This document shows, piece after piece, positions 52,488-62,100 of a DNA stretch of 64,000 nucleotides. Source of the DNA: an uncultured Akkermansia sp. (GTDB taxonomy: Bacteria > Verrucomicrobiota > Verrucomicrobiia > Verrucomicrobiales > Akkermansiaceae); NCBI GenBank assembly GCA_944390825.1, contig CALXRG010000001.1:62001-126000 (forward strand). Direction: 5' to 3'. The position numbers and the translations under genes are program-made. A model generated the notes under the pieces. The model was not told the DNA's origin, ran no database searches, and saw only the letters and a list, made by a program, of their open reading frames with translations. Position 1 is the first letter of the stretch, and each line of letters starts with the position of its first letter.

Positions 52488-53776
52488 AAATCCTGCACCT
52501 CAACCCCAGCCTCAAACCCGGCGGCGTCAATGAACTCGCGGTTGATCTGGCGCGGGGCATGCAGGCTCGCGGCACGACGAACGCCCTCATGTCTCCCGCC
52601 TGCGATCTCATCGGCAGACTCACCTCAGCCCAAGTCGACCACATCACCTGCCGGGCGGGTGGCTGGTACAGCAGACTGGCAGCAGCCAAGCGCGTACGGC
52701 GCGAGATCTGCTCCACCAAGCCGGACATCCTGCAAGTCTACACGCCTGAAGCCGCACTCATCGCCAAACTTGCCTGCCGTAACATAAAGCCCAAGCTCAG
52801 GCCCCTCGTGGTAGGCGTTGTCACTGGCTTTATCACCGGACGCTGGGAAAGGTGGGCCATGCGCAGCTGCGACGCCCTCGTCTTCATCTCCAAATACCTG
52901 CGGAACACCCTTACCAAGCGGGGCACCTTCCCACCCGGCGCCAAAACCTGGGTCATCCCCTACGGCGTCGACGAGCGGCTTTGCTTCCCGGGCTACAGTC
53001 CGTCGGCCAACTGGCTCGAGCAATGGCGCCAGACCCAGATGCCGCGCGGGCACAGCTACACGATCTGTGTTCCTGCCCCCATCACCCCTCTGCATGGACT
53101 GGAAGACCTCGCGCCCATCCTCACCACGCTCATGCACCACGGGCTCTCCCCGATCGCCTACCTGGTGGGAGACTCCCGCAAGTCGGATCCCGACTATCTG
53201 GAATCACTGCGCAGTCTCTTCGCCAACGCCCAGCTGGATGAGCGCATCATCTGGCTGGGAGCGCGGCCGGATCTGCGCGACGTCCTTTGCGCCTGTGACG
53301 TCGCCCTCTATCTTTCCCGCCGCCCGGAAAGCTACAATCGCCCCATCCTCGAAGCCCTCTCCCTGGGTCGTCCCGTACTCGCCTACGACCACGGAGTCAT
53401 GAGAGAACTGCTCGACTCCTTCCTTCCCGAGGGGCGCGTCGAACCGGGTGCCACAAAAACCATCGCCGAGAACCTCCTGCAGTGGCACACCTACCGCCCC
53501 AGCATGCCCGGTGAGATTCCCTATCCCTTCCGACTCAAAGACACCGTCGAGAGTTACCTCACCATCTACAGCGACCTGCTCTCGCATAGAGCCGCCGCGT
53601 CGCACAGCTCAGGGCGAAAAGCCACCCCGGCCGATACACGCACCAGTACGGGCACCGATACCCGTACAGGCAGCGCAGAATCACGCACCGGCAATCCCCC
53701 TCGTGAAAGCCTCCTTGACTTTGAAGCTGTCAGAGCACCCAAAGACCCACCCCCGGTCAAACGTCCCCTGTTGTAA
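52484..53776 (+). CDS. Glycosyltransferase family 4 with disordered tail
   Basis: 430 residues, same fold as its neighbour (HLNPSLKPGGVNELAVDL start, VIPYGVDERL, ESYNRPILEALSLGRPVLAY). The last about 60 residues are a Thr/Arg/Ser repeat-like tail (DTRTSTGTDTRTG, then PPVKRPLL), longer than usual. The pair probably arose by duplication and adds consecutive sugars. Last gene of the run that starts at purE. Confidence 0.86.
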   Translation: MKILHLNPSLKPGGVNELAVDLARGMQARGTTNALMSPACDLIGRLTSAQVDHITCRAGGWYSRLAAAKRVRREICSTKPDILQVYTPEAALIAKLACRNIKPKLRPLVVGVVTGFITGRWERWAMRSCDALVFISKYLRNTLTKRGTFPPGAKTWVIPYGVDERLCFPGYSPSANWLEQWRQTQMPRGHSYTICVPAPITPLHGLEDLAPILTTLMHHGLSPIAYLVGDSRKSDPDYLESLRSLFANAQLDERIIWLGARPDLRDVLCACDVALYLSRRPESYNRPILEALSLGRPVLAYDHGVMRELLDSFLPEGRVEPGATKTIAENLLQWHTYRPSMPGEIPYPFRLKDTVESYLTIYSDLLSHRAAASHSSGRKATPADTRTSTGTDTRTGSAESRTGNPPRESLLDFEAVRAPKDPPPVKRPLL

Positions 53777-53911
53777 AGGCACGGCCGGTCCAATCCCACC
53801 GGAGCCCGCCGCCACCTGTTTTGCCGTGCATCGCCCCAGGATAATGAGCAGGTTCGCGCCGTCATTGCCGGCACCCGCCACGCAGCATCCCCCACAGCCG
53901 CCACATCAGTA

Positions 53912-53940
53912 TTGACAAGGCGTCCCACTTCGGGCAGAAT
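53912..53940 (+). promoter_or_regulatory. Predicted promoter of the beta-CASP gene
   Basis: TTGACA (53912-53917), 17-bp spacer, CAGAAT (53935-53940); 18 bases to the ATG. Confidence 0.65.
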
Positions 53941-53958
53941 GGCCCAACGTTCAACTCC

Positions 53959-55326
53959 ATGATCACCTTCACCAACCTGACAGGATCTGCCGAAATTGGA
54001 TCCAATAGTTACCTGGTCGACATAGATGGCACGCGCATCGTCCTCGATGCCGGCATGCACCCCAAAAAAGACGGGCACGAAGCCTGCCCGAACTACGCCC
54101 TCATCGGGGCCGCCGATCCAGACTCCATCATCATCACCCACGCCCATCTCGACCACATCGGCACCCTTCCCATCCTGCAGGACAAATACCCCGGAGCCGA
54201 AGTCATCATGACCCCGGGCACAGCACAAATCGCCGATGCCATGCTGCACAACTCCGTCAACGTCATGACAGCCAAGCGCACGCAGGAAGGCATCATCGAG
54301 TACCCCTTCTATACCCATCCCGAGCTGGATCAGGCCGAGCGCTCCTGGATGTCACGCCCGTACAACCAACCCTTCCGCACCGGTCGTGGAGGCTCCGTCC
54401 TGACCACCCTGTACGACGCCGGCCACATCCTGGGCTCCTGTGGCGTCGAGCTCGAAACCCAAAGCAACACAACTCTTTTCTACACAGGCGACGTCCAATT
54501 CGACGACCAGACACTCATCGCCGGCGCACAATTCCCCACATCCGGCATCGACATCCTCATCATGGAGTGCACCCACGGCATCACCGAGCGTCATCCGGAA
54601 TACACCCGCGAGAAAGAACTGCAGCGTTTCGCCCATGCCATTCGCGAAACCCTGGAGGGGGACGGAGCCGTGCTCATCCCCGTCTTTGCCCTGGGCAAAA
54701 GCCAGGAACTCCTCTGTGAAATCGGTCGATTCAAAGAAGAGGGGCTCATCCCGGACGTTCCCGTCTACTTTGGCGGCTTAAGCTCCAAAATCTCACTCAT
54801 CTACGACAAGCTGGCGGACTCCACCCCGCGCCGCAAACCGGGCTATCGCCTGCGGGACAGCGTCGTCACCCACGGTCTGCCCAAGCAAGGCAAAGCCCCG
54901 CTGATCACCTCCCCCGGCAACATCTACCTCGTCTCAAGCGGCATGATGAGCGAGCACACCGTCTCGCACATCCTGGCCACCCAAGTCCTGCCTCACCCGA
55001 AGGATGCGATTCTCTTCGTCGGTTACAGCGACCCGGACTCCCCCGCAGGCATTCTGAAATCAGCTACCCATGGAGAAACCGTCAGACTCCAGAAAAAAGG
55101 CGGGCAAGCCTACCCTCTCAACTGCCGGCTGGAATGCTTTGACTTCTCGGGCCACGCCACGCGCGAAGCCCTGCTCGACTACGCCGTCACGCTCTCCCCG
55201 GGCACCATCCTGCTTGTCCACGGCGACGCAGAAGCCCTGGCTTGGATGCAGCAGAAACTCACATCCCTCCTGCCGGGCACCCGCGTCATCATACCCCGGC
55301 CCGGAGAAAGTTACCGCCTTGACTGA
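53959..55326 (+). CDS. Metallo-beta-lactamase/beta-CASP ribonuclease
   Basis: 455 residues. Metallo-beta-lactamase motifs THAHLDHIG, DAGHILGS and YTGDVQFDDQ, then a beta-CASP domain with SSGMMSEHT and the closing FSGHATREALL. This is the YsfI/CPSF73-like bacterial group that processes RNA in the cytoplasm. It is a single gene with its own promoter. The gap 55327-55543 holds a small repeat of GCAAACCTGC(A/)AG and no gene. Confidence 0.88.
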   Translation: MITFTNLTGSAEIGSNSYLVDIDGTRIVLDAGMHPKKDGHEACPNYALIGAADPDSIIITHAHLDHIGTLPILQDKYPGAEVIMTPGTAQIADAMLHNSVNVMTAKRTQEGIIEYPFYTHPELDQAERSWMSRPYNQPFRTGRGGSVLTTLYDAGHILGSCGVELETQSNTTLFYTGDVQFDDQTLIAGAQFPTSGIDILIMECTHGITERHPEYTREKELQRFAHAIRETLEGDGAVLIPVFALGKSQELLCEIGRFKEEGLIPDVPVYFGGLSSKISLIYDKLADSTPRRKPGYRLRDSVVTHGLPKQGKAPLITSPGNIYLVSSGMMSEHTVSHILATQVLPHPKDAILFVGYSDPDSPAGILKSATHGETVRLQKKGGQAYPLNCRLECFDFSGHATREALLDYAVTLSPGTILLVHGDAEALAWMQQKLTSLLPGTRVIIPRPGESYRLD

Positions 55327-55543
55327 CCGCCGGGCGCGGCCAAGCCCATCCAAGTCTTCCGAAGCCTCTCCATGCCAGGCTGGCCCCGACAGCCTCCGGG
55401 ACCAGCTCTCACGCAGCCTCCAGTCGCGGCAAACCTGCAAGTTCCGGCAAACCTGCAGCAGGAGCGCGGCTTCCCCCCCCTTGCTTCCTCCCCTCAGCCA
55501 GACAACAGGAGAACCGAGTTGAGGAAGTTGCTCAGCTAGTCAC

Positions 55544-56500
55544 TCAATGCCGATGCGGCGTACAATCATCCTGCACGATGTACAGGGGCCGGCGCTTCGT
55601 CTCCTTGAAGATCTTCGCGATATACAACCCCAGCACACCTGTGAAAATAAACTGAAGCGAACCGAACAAGGCAATCACCAGCACCGTCGACGTCCAGCCG
55701 GGCACCGTGTGACCTGCAGACCACTGCATCAGCGTCCACAGAATCAGAATCAAACTGACCGCAAGAGACACAGCCCCCGCCCACACCACACACAGCAGGG
55801 GAAACTCCGAGAAGTTCACCACACCATTCCACGCAAAGCGCAGCATCTTCATCAGCGGGTACTTGGATTCTCCCTGCTTGCGCTCCTTTCGGTCATAATA
55901 AACATAACCATGAGGGAATCCCAGCAAAGGGACAACCCCTCGCAAATACAAATTCACCTCTCCAAATCTGCGCAATTCGTCCACCGCCCGGCGACTCATC
56001 AGGCGGTAATCGGCATGATTGCGAATCGTATCACAACCCATCCACGCGCGCAGCGAGTAAAACATCAGCGCCGTTGTCCGCTTAAACCACGTATCAGTAT
56101 CGCGTTTATCCCGGCAACCGTAGACGATGTCCTTACCCTCCAGATACAGCTGCACCATTTCCCGGATTTTCTGTTCATCGTCCTGCAGATCAGCATCAAT
56201 GCTCACATAGACATCTGCCTCAGCCGTCAGCAGCCCCGCCATCAGCGCCGACTGGTGACCAAAGTTTCTGGATAAATTGATACCCCTGTACACAGGACTC
56301 TCCTCCTGCAGCCTGAGAATCTCCGTCCAGGTACCATCCCGGCTTCCATCGTTCACAAAACAAATATAACTCTCAGGACTCACCATTCCGTCCTCCATCA
56401 TTCCCCGGAGCAGGTTCCCCAAAACAGGAGCCGTCACGGGGAGCGTTTCCTCTTCCCTATAGCAAGGAACCACAATAGCCAAAACAGGAGCCGCTTTCAT
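55544..56500 (-). CDS. GT2 glycosyltransferase, DPM1/GtrB-like
   Basis: 318 residues. GT-A domain: VVPCYREEETLP, VNDGSRDGTW, the DAD metal site in SIDADLQDD, and QGESKYPLMKML near the membrane. Two C-terminal transmembrane helices (about 235-257 and 269-297) anchor it. Such enzymes load a sugar onto polyprenyl phosphate for transfer across the membrane. Single gene. Confidence 0.9.
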   Translation of the reverse strand: MKAAPVLAIVVPCYREEETLPVTAPVLGNLLRGMMEDGMVSPESYICFVNDGSRDGTWTEILRLQEESPVYRGINLSRNFGHQSALMAGLLTAEADVYVSIDADLQDDEQKIREMVQLYLEGKDIVYGCRDKRDTDTWFKRTTALMFYSLRAWMGCDTIRNHADYRLMSRRAVDELRRFGEVNLYLRGVVPLLGFPHGYVYYDRKERKQGESKYPLMKMLRFAWNGVVNFSEFPLLCVVWAGAVSLAVSLILILWTLMQWSAGHTVPGWTSTVLVIALFGSLQFIFTGVLGLYIAKIFKETKRRPLYIVQDDCTPHRH

Positions 56501-56508
56501 ATCGGCTT

Positions 56509-56537
56509 CTTATACCATATTCCCATCACCTCGTCCA
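56509..56537 (-). promoter_or_regulatory. Predicted leaderless promoter of the GT2 gene
   Basis: On the minus strand: TGGACG (56532-56537), 17-bp spacer, TATAAG (56509-56514), then 8 bases to the ATG. Confidence 0.55.
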
Positions 56538-56888
56538 GCTTCCATTATGAACAAACTTCCATTGCCCCGTCGATAGAATCGTCATGCAGCCCCCAATACA
56601 ATGCCTTGTCAGGCACATCCTGCTGCGCCCGGCAGGCAAAGCAGGGAAACAGAGCGGGCACATGTGCAACGCCCCTCAAATTGATACCGAACGACACCTT
56701 GATACAGCGCGACACCTCAAGCGTAGGGAGCCCCGACAGAAGTGACGGAAAGTCTCAGAAAAGGACGGGGAAAGCAACTCACCTCTGCCGGGCCTGCGCC
56801 TGACCACAGACGAACGAAGGAACATCTGACCGGGCAGCTAACAAAGCACTTGCATGGAGCCGGGCAACCGATGCACCGGAGCAGAAGC
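56538..56888. other. Gap of 351 bp between folA and the GT2 promoter
   Basis: No gene, hairpin or strong repeat is seen. CGACACCT(T/C) occurs twice, at about 56693 and 56709. Confidence 0.4.
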
Positions 56889-57356
56889 TCAGCGTTCGTA
56901 AAGAAAGAGGTCAAACCCCTCGAACCGTTTCTGAAGCGAGCAATAAGGGAATTGCTGTTCGAAGGCGGGGAAAAAAGTGTCGGCCTCATACTCGCCCTGC
57001 ACGGCGGAAACCCAGAGGCGCTGCATGCGCGGCAGCACCAGTGCGTAGATTTGAGCACCTCCGATAACCATCACTTCCTCATGCTGGAGTTCCAAATCAT
57101 TCAGCTCGTCCAAGGCTCGAATCACGACAGCACCATCCGCGCGGTAGGAGGTGTCACGTGTCATAACAATGTTCTGACGGCCAGGGAGAGGACGCCCCAG
57201 AGATTCCCATGTCTTACGACCCATGAGAAGAGGGTGCCCCATCGTCAGACGTTTGAAAACACGCATATCCTCAGGCAAACGCCAAGGGATGCGCTGTTCC
57301 TTACCGATAGCCCGGTTCCCGGCCATGGCTACCACTCCTGTAAAGTAGGGCTTCAT
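56889..57356 (-). CDS. folA: Dihydrofolate reductase
   Basis: 155 residues. [32 protein letters not shown] carries the substrate-site Trp and Asp-type residues (here Glu/Asp in LPED), then [25 protein letters not shown] for NADPH, and VIGGAQIY. It overlaps thyA by 4 bases and recycles the dihydrofolate that ThyA makes. Last gene of the pyrF-thyA-folA operon. Confidence 0.95.
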   Translation of the reverse strand: MKPYFTGVVAMAGNRAIGKEQRIPWRLPEDMRVFKRLTMGHPLLMGRKTWESLGRPLPGRQNIVMTRDTSYRADGAVVIRALDELNDLELQHEEVMVIGGAQIYALVLPRMQRLWVSAVQGEYEADTFFPAFEQQFPYCSLQKRFEGFDLFLYER

Positions 57357-58168
57357 ACGGAAATGGGAGCTTTAATGTGAGGGTGGGGGTCGTAATTCTC
57401 AAGGGAGAAGTCCTCGTAGGTGAAAGCATCAATCGAGGTGATGGCGGGATTGATGTGCATGACAGGCAGAGGACGGGGCTCACGGCTGAGCTGCAGGCGT
57501 GCCTGCTCGAGGTGGTTGCGGTAAAGATGCAAATCACCAAAGGTGTGAACAAACTCGCGGGCTTCATATCCGCAGACCTGAGCCACCATCATCAGCAACA
57601 GTGCATAGCTCGCGATATTGAAGGGGACTCCGAGAAAGAGGTCGCAGCTGCGCTGGTAGAGTTGCAGACTCAGGCCGTGCTTGGAGCCCTCAGTTTGCGA
57701 CGGAATCACGCAAAACTGGAAAAGGCAGTGGCAAGGCGGCAACGCCATGCTGTCTACCTCCGCGACATTCCAGGCCGACACAATATGCCTACGGCTCCAC
57801 GGATTGTGTTTCAATCCGTCGATGAGCTTGGCAATCTGGTCAATGGAGCCCCCCTTCCCGTCCGGCCACTTACGCCACTGCGAGCCGTACACGGGGCCGA
57901 GGTCACCGTTCTCATCGGCCCACTCGTCCCAAATCGTCACTCCGTGCTCCTGGAGGTAGCGCACATTGGTGCTTCCCTGGAGGAACCAAAGGAGCTCATA
58001 AATAATGGAACGCAGGTGCAGCTTCTTGGTGGTGAGGCAAGGAAAGCCCTCACGCAAATCAAAGCGGGCCTGACGACCAAACACCCCAATCGTTCCGGTT
58101 CCGGTGCGATCCTCGCGGCCAACGCCGTGAGTGAGCACATCATCGAGCAACTCAAGGTACTGTTTCAT
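57353..58168 (-). CDS. thyA: Thymidylate synthase
   Basis: 271 residues. Makes dTMP from dUMP with methylene-tetrahydrofolate. [19 protein letters not shown], the phosphate-binding RR in [12 protein letters not shown], the nucleophile Cys in [30 protein letters not shown] and the C-terminal KAPISV (usual xxPIAV). Starts 44 bases after the pyrF stop. Confidence 0.97.
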   Translation of the reverse strand: MKQYLELLDDVLTHGVGREDRTGTGTIGVFGRQARFDLREGFPCLTTKKLHLRSIIYELLWFLQGSTNVRYLQEHGVTIWDEWADENGDLGPVYGSQWRKWPDGKGGSIDQIAKLIDGLKHNPWSRRHIVSAWNVAEVDSMALPPCHCLFQFCVIPSQTEGSKHGLSLQLYQRSCDLFLGVPFNIASYALLLMMVAQVCGYEAREFVHTFGDLHLYRNHLEQARLQLSREPRPLPVMHINPAITSIDAFTYEDFSLENYDPHPHIKAPISV

Positions 58169-58212
58169 GACCAGGAGAACAAGACCACAACCTCATCAGG
58201 AGAACGGCCCGC

Positions 58213-58992
58213 TCACAACCCCACCGCCTCGCGTATGCGGGCGGCGAAATCAGCTGCCTTCTCGGCAAAGCTCAGCTCGGGATTCTTATAAAGGATTCCC
58301 CGGGAGACATTGACAACATTCGGGGCCGTGCGGTTGCTGCCGGCCAGGGCCGACACATCGCCGCCCTGGGCACCGAAGCCGGGGATCAACAGAGGAGCAT
58401 CCGGCAGCGCCTGCAGCACATCATCGCCGGCGTTGGTCAAACCCATGACCATGCCTACCTCAGCGGCACTGTTCTCCGCCCGGGAGCGCAACACCATATC
58501 CCCAACCAGTTGGTAAACCCTGCGGCCATCCGCCAAAACCTGCCGTTCAATATCGGCAGCGCCCGCATTGGAAGTCACCGCCAGCAGGTACACCGCCTTG
58601 CCGGGCCGATCAAGGAAAGGGGCCAGAATATCGTAACCCATGAAAGGATTCAGCGTCACAGCATCCACATCCATGCGGTCGAAATATGCTTGGGCGTAGT
58701 ATTTCTGCGTCTCGCCGATATCGCCACGCTTCGCATCCAGAATCACGGGTATGTCCTTCGGCATATCCGGCAGGAGCTCCTCGAGCACCTGCAACCCGGG
58801 CAGCCCCATCGCTTCAAAATAGGCGATATTCGGCTTGTAGCACGCAGCGTAAGGGGCGGTTTCTTCCACCACCCGGCGCAGCCAATCGGCTAGCTGCGTC
58901 ATATTCTCAGTTTGCGGGCGAGGGTCCAGCCCCACGCACAATGCCGAACGGGTCTGGTTGATGCGGTTCTGAAGTTTCTCCGTGTATGTCAT
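58213..58992 (-). CDS. pyrF: Orotidine 5'-phosphate decarboxylase (type 2)
   Basis: 259 residues. Last step of UMP synthesis. LCVGLDPRPQ, the catalytic DAKRGDIGETQKYYAQAYF with the Lys-Asp pair, DAVTLNPFMGYD and the C-terminal NVSRGILY, the longer type 2 form. The start at 58992 is supported by a promoter 10 bases upstream and replaces a longer open frame. First gene of the pyrF-thyA-folA operon, giving pyrimidine and thymidylate functions together. Confidence 0.95.
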   Translation of the reverse strand: MTYTEKLQNRINQTRSALCVGLDPRPQTENMTQLADWLRRVVEETAPYAACYKPNIAYFEAMGLPGLQVLEELLPDMPKDIPVILDAKRGDIGETQKYYAQAYFDRMDVDAVTLNPFMGYDILAPFLDRPGKAVYLLAVTSNAGAADIERQVLADGRRVYQLVGDMVLRSRAENSAAEVGMVMGLTNAGDDVLQALPDAPLLIPGFGAQGGDVSALAGSNRTAPNVVNVSRGILYKNPELSFAEKAADFAARIREAVGL

Positions 58993-59002
58993 ACGCTGGC
59001 CG

Positions 59003-59031
59003 ATTCTAGCAAAGCACGGGCTATCATTCAA
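59003..59031 (-). promoter_or_regulatory. Predicted leaderless promoter of pyrF-thyA-folA
   Basis: On the minus strand: TTGAAT (59026-59031), 17-bp spacer, TAGAAT (59003-59008), then 10 bases to the ATG. Confidence 0.7.
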
Positions 59032-59054
59032 GGATAAAGGGTCGAAGAAATAGC

Positions 59055-59079
59055 CCGCCACGCCGCGAAGGCATGGCGG
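59055..59079 (-). terminator. Probable terminator of the autotransporter gene
   Basis: A 10-bp stem with one mismatch (59055-59064 with 59070-59079) and a 5-base loop; read on the minus strand it is followed by CTATTTCTTC. It lies just before the pyrF promoter. Confidence 0.6.
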
Positions 59080-59143
59080 ACCAGGGATGTGACTTCTGCT
59101 GTGAGAGGTTTTCGTGTGGATGCGTAACTATCGCGGGGTGAGC

Positions 59144-62100
59144 TTAGAAGCTCAGGCGGTAGCCCACGCTGGCGTTCAGGTTGCTGTATTCGCTGTAGAG
59201 TTCGTAGCTGGCATCCACGAAGATGGAGCCCGCTTCGCTGCCCAGCGGGACGGTGAGCCCGGCGCCCAGTTCGACACCGAAGACGCCGATCTCTGCGGAC
59301 TCAACTCCGGCCAGCCCGATGCCGTTGGCAAAGCCTACGCTCGCCGCGCTCCGCCGGTCGCCGCAGTTGAACTTCGCCAGTACACGGCCTTCCACCAGTG
59401 CGCTGCGGTTGAAGACGCTGGCGCCGGTCAGGCTCTGGATGCGTGCGCCGAGGCCGAGGCTCACGCTGTCCATGCTTTGCCTGCCATAGCTCAGCGCGGC
59501 GTCACTGCCCGTCTCCGTGTAACCGTCGACTGTGGTGTGCAGGTAGCTGAGGTTCACCAGCGGCTGGATGATGGTGGTGGCGCCGCCGTTGAGCGGGATG
59601 TCGTAGGCGAGTTCATAGAGGAGGCCCAAACTCACACCATCGGTGTCGCCGCTGGTGCGGTAGCTGCCCTGGCTGTGGCTCACGGTGCGGTCAAGGCTGA
59701 TGTCGCTCAGCCCCAGCGAGGCCACGAGCGTGTGCGACCACGCGCTGTGCCGGTACTGGCCGAAGGCGCTGATGTAGCAGGTGTCCAGGTCACCGCTCGC
59801 AGCGTCGCGGGCGTCGGCGTCAAGGTCACCGTAGAGAGCCGTGAGTGCAAGTCCGCAGTCGAGGTTCTTCAGCGGTGAGCCCTGCACCCCGACGGTGCCG
59901 CCCCAGCTGGTCATGCTGTAGCCGGGAGCGCTGCCGCTCTGCTCCATCGTCTGGTAGCTGCCTTCCGCATTGACCCAGGCACTCAGGGGCTTCGTCGTTT
60001 CTGGTTCGGGGCCGGTGACGGGGTCAGCTGCCGGGGCGCCGATGCTGTCCACCTTCATAGTGGCGAGCCGGTTGCGGATGCTGTTCAGATGGCGCTGCGC
60101 GTCGGCAGAGAAAGCCATGCCCAAGGTGGTGGCACTCGCACCCGAGAGCTGGGCAGCGATGGCATCCGCCGCTCCCCTGTTGCCTGTGCCAATGGCTTCA
60201 TCCAGAGCCGCCAGGAGGAGCTCCATATCACCACCCGGCTGCACGGTCTGGGCTTCTGTCGCCTGATCAGCAAGCCTCAGGCCCGCGCGGCCATTCGTGC
60301 TGGCGGCCGAGCCCAGCTCGCGCTCATAATAGCCGGCCGTAGGCGTCTCCGGCGTAATGGGCTCATCCGGCGTGATGGGTTCATCCGGCGTCACCGGCGT
60401 CAGCTCGCTGAGGGTCACCAGCAGGCTCTTCCCGTCCGTGGACAGCAGGAGTTCAGCTGCGGTCTCTTCCCCCAGCAGAGAAAGCGTGGAACTGCTCAGC
60501 GAGAAGTCCGCGGTGTCGAGTTCAGAACCTGCTCCGTTGAGACTCAGCAGGGTGTACGTGCCGTTTCCGACAGCCAGAGCGCGAGAGGTCAGGTCAATGC
60601 TGATGACCCCACCTGCGGCGGCACTGCTGTACGAGCCCAGCGTCAGCGGGGCTGTACCGGTTTGCAGGAAAGTGTAGCGCAGGGTGCCCACATTCAGGCG
60701 GGAAATCTGAGCGGCAGCGCCTGTCGCACGTGTCCTGTTGCTGCTCAGCGTCAGCACATCCGTCTGCACAGTACCTGCCATGCGAGTATCACTGCCGGTA
60801 AGCGACAGTTCCAGGGTCTCCAGCCGGCTTGCCACATCATCTGACACCAAAGCGGCCACCTCCAGTTTGCCGACGGTGACGCTGGTGTTCTTTCCAGACT
60901 CGAAGCGCAGCGTCCCGAGTTTCAGGACGTCCGCATCGATGCTACTCAACGTGACCGTACCCGCCGTACGAAGCCCGACATTCTCTGCAACCGCCCCGAT
61001 GCTGGCCGTCAGAGCCCCCTCGGTGCCATCGAGGGTGCCGCCTGCATCCAGCACATCGAGTTTAACCACTACCGGCCCCGGAGATGCCGCTGACACAGTG
61101 CCACCCGCCAGTTGCACCGGCGCCGCCAGTGTCTCGCCTTCGTTCAGAGCGAGGCGCAGGTTCGCACCGCTGTTCACCCGCACAGACGTATCACTCAGGG
61201 CCTCGGCATGCGCTGCTACCACCGTACCGCTGTTGATGACGGAATCACCTTCCCAGCTGTTGGCCGATGCGAGCGTCAGGGTAGCATCAAACGCCTCTGC
61301 CTGAGTACCGACGGTCAGCCCAGCGGCAGACATGATTGCGCCGCCGCTGATCTCGTAATCTGTGCTGCCCACCACGGTGACAGCCCCAGCAATCACACCA
61401 CCCGCATCCACATGCACCACAGACTTCCCCACGCCTTCCTGAGTACCGAAGGTCACGCGGTCATACGCCGTGAAGTCGGAGTCTACCCCCCCGCTCTGCC
61501 ACGTCAAGTCCCCTGCATTGTTCCATACGCCCTCTGCGCCACCGTTCCAGGTCAGGTCCTCCGGCGCATCCCCTTTGATCTTCAGCACCAGATCACCATT
61601 CTCCACCAGCAGCTCATACGTCGAATTCTCATCACCCGTGTAACTGAGACTGAACCATCCGGCATCGGCGGTACTGCCCACATCGCGTATCAGCACGTAG
61701 CTTTCCACCTCTCCCGAGTGAAGGATACTGCCATTCCCCAGAGTCAGCAGGACCGTTTCGCCTGCCGGCAGTGAAGAGACAAGGCTGTCCCCTGCCGTAT
61801 AGCTGCAAATCGGCGTGTAACCCGCCGAGAGGCTCCCATCCATAGCGACGCAAATCGTTCCGCCCGCCGCCAGCGTCAGATTATTAAGGGAGACCTCCTG
61901 ATCACCAGCTCTCAGGCTCGCGGACAGCGTCATACCCGATCCGAGGGTCAGATTCCGGATCGTACTGCCGCTTTCACCCACGATGCTGGCCGCACCGGAC
62001 TCAGCCACCCGGGCACCATCCACATCCATCGTACTGCCGGCTCCAACCACCAGCGCCGCCCCGTTTTCCAACGTACCGGCAAACGAACCGCCTTCTTTCA

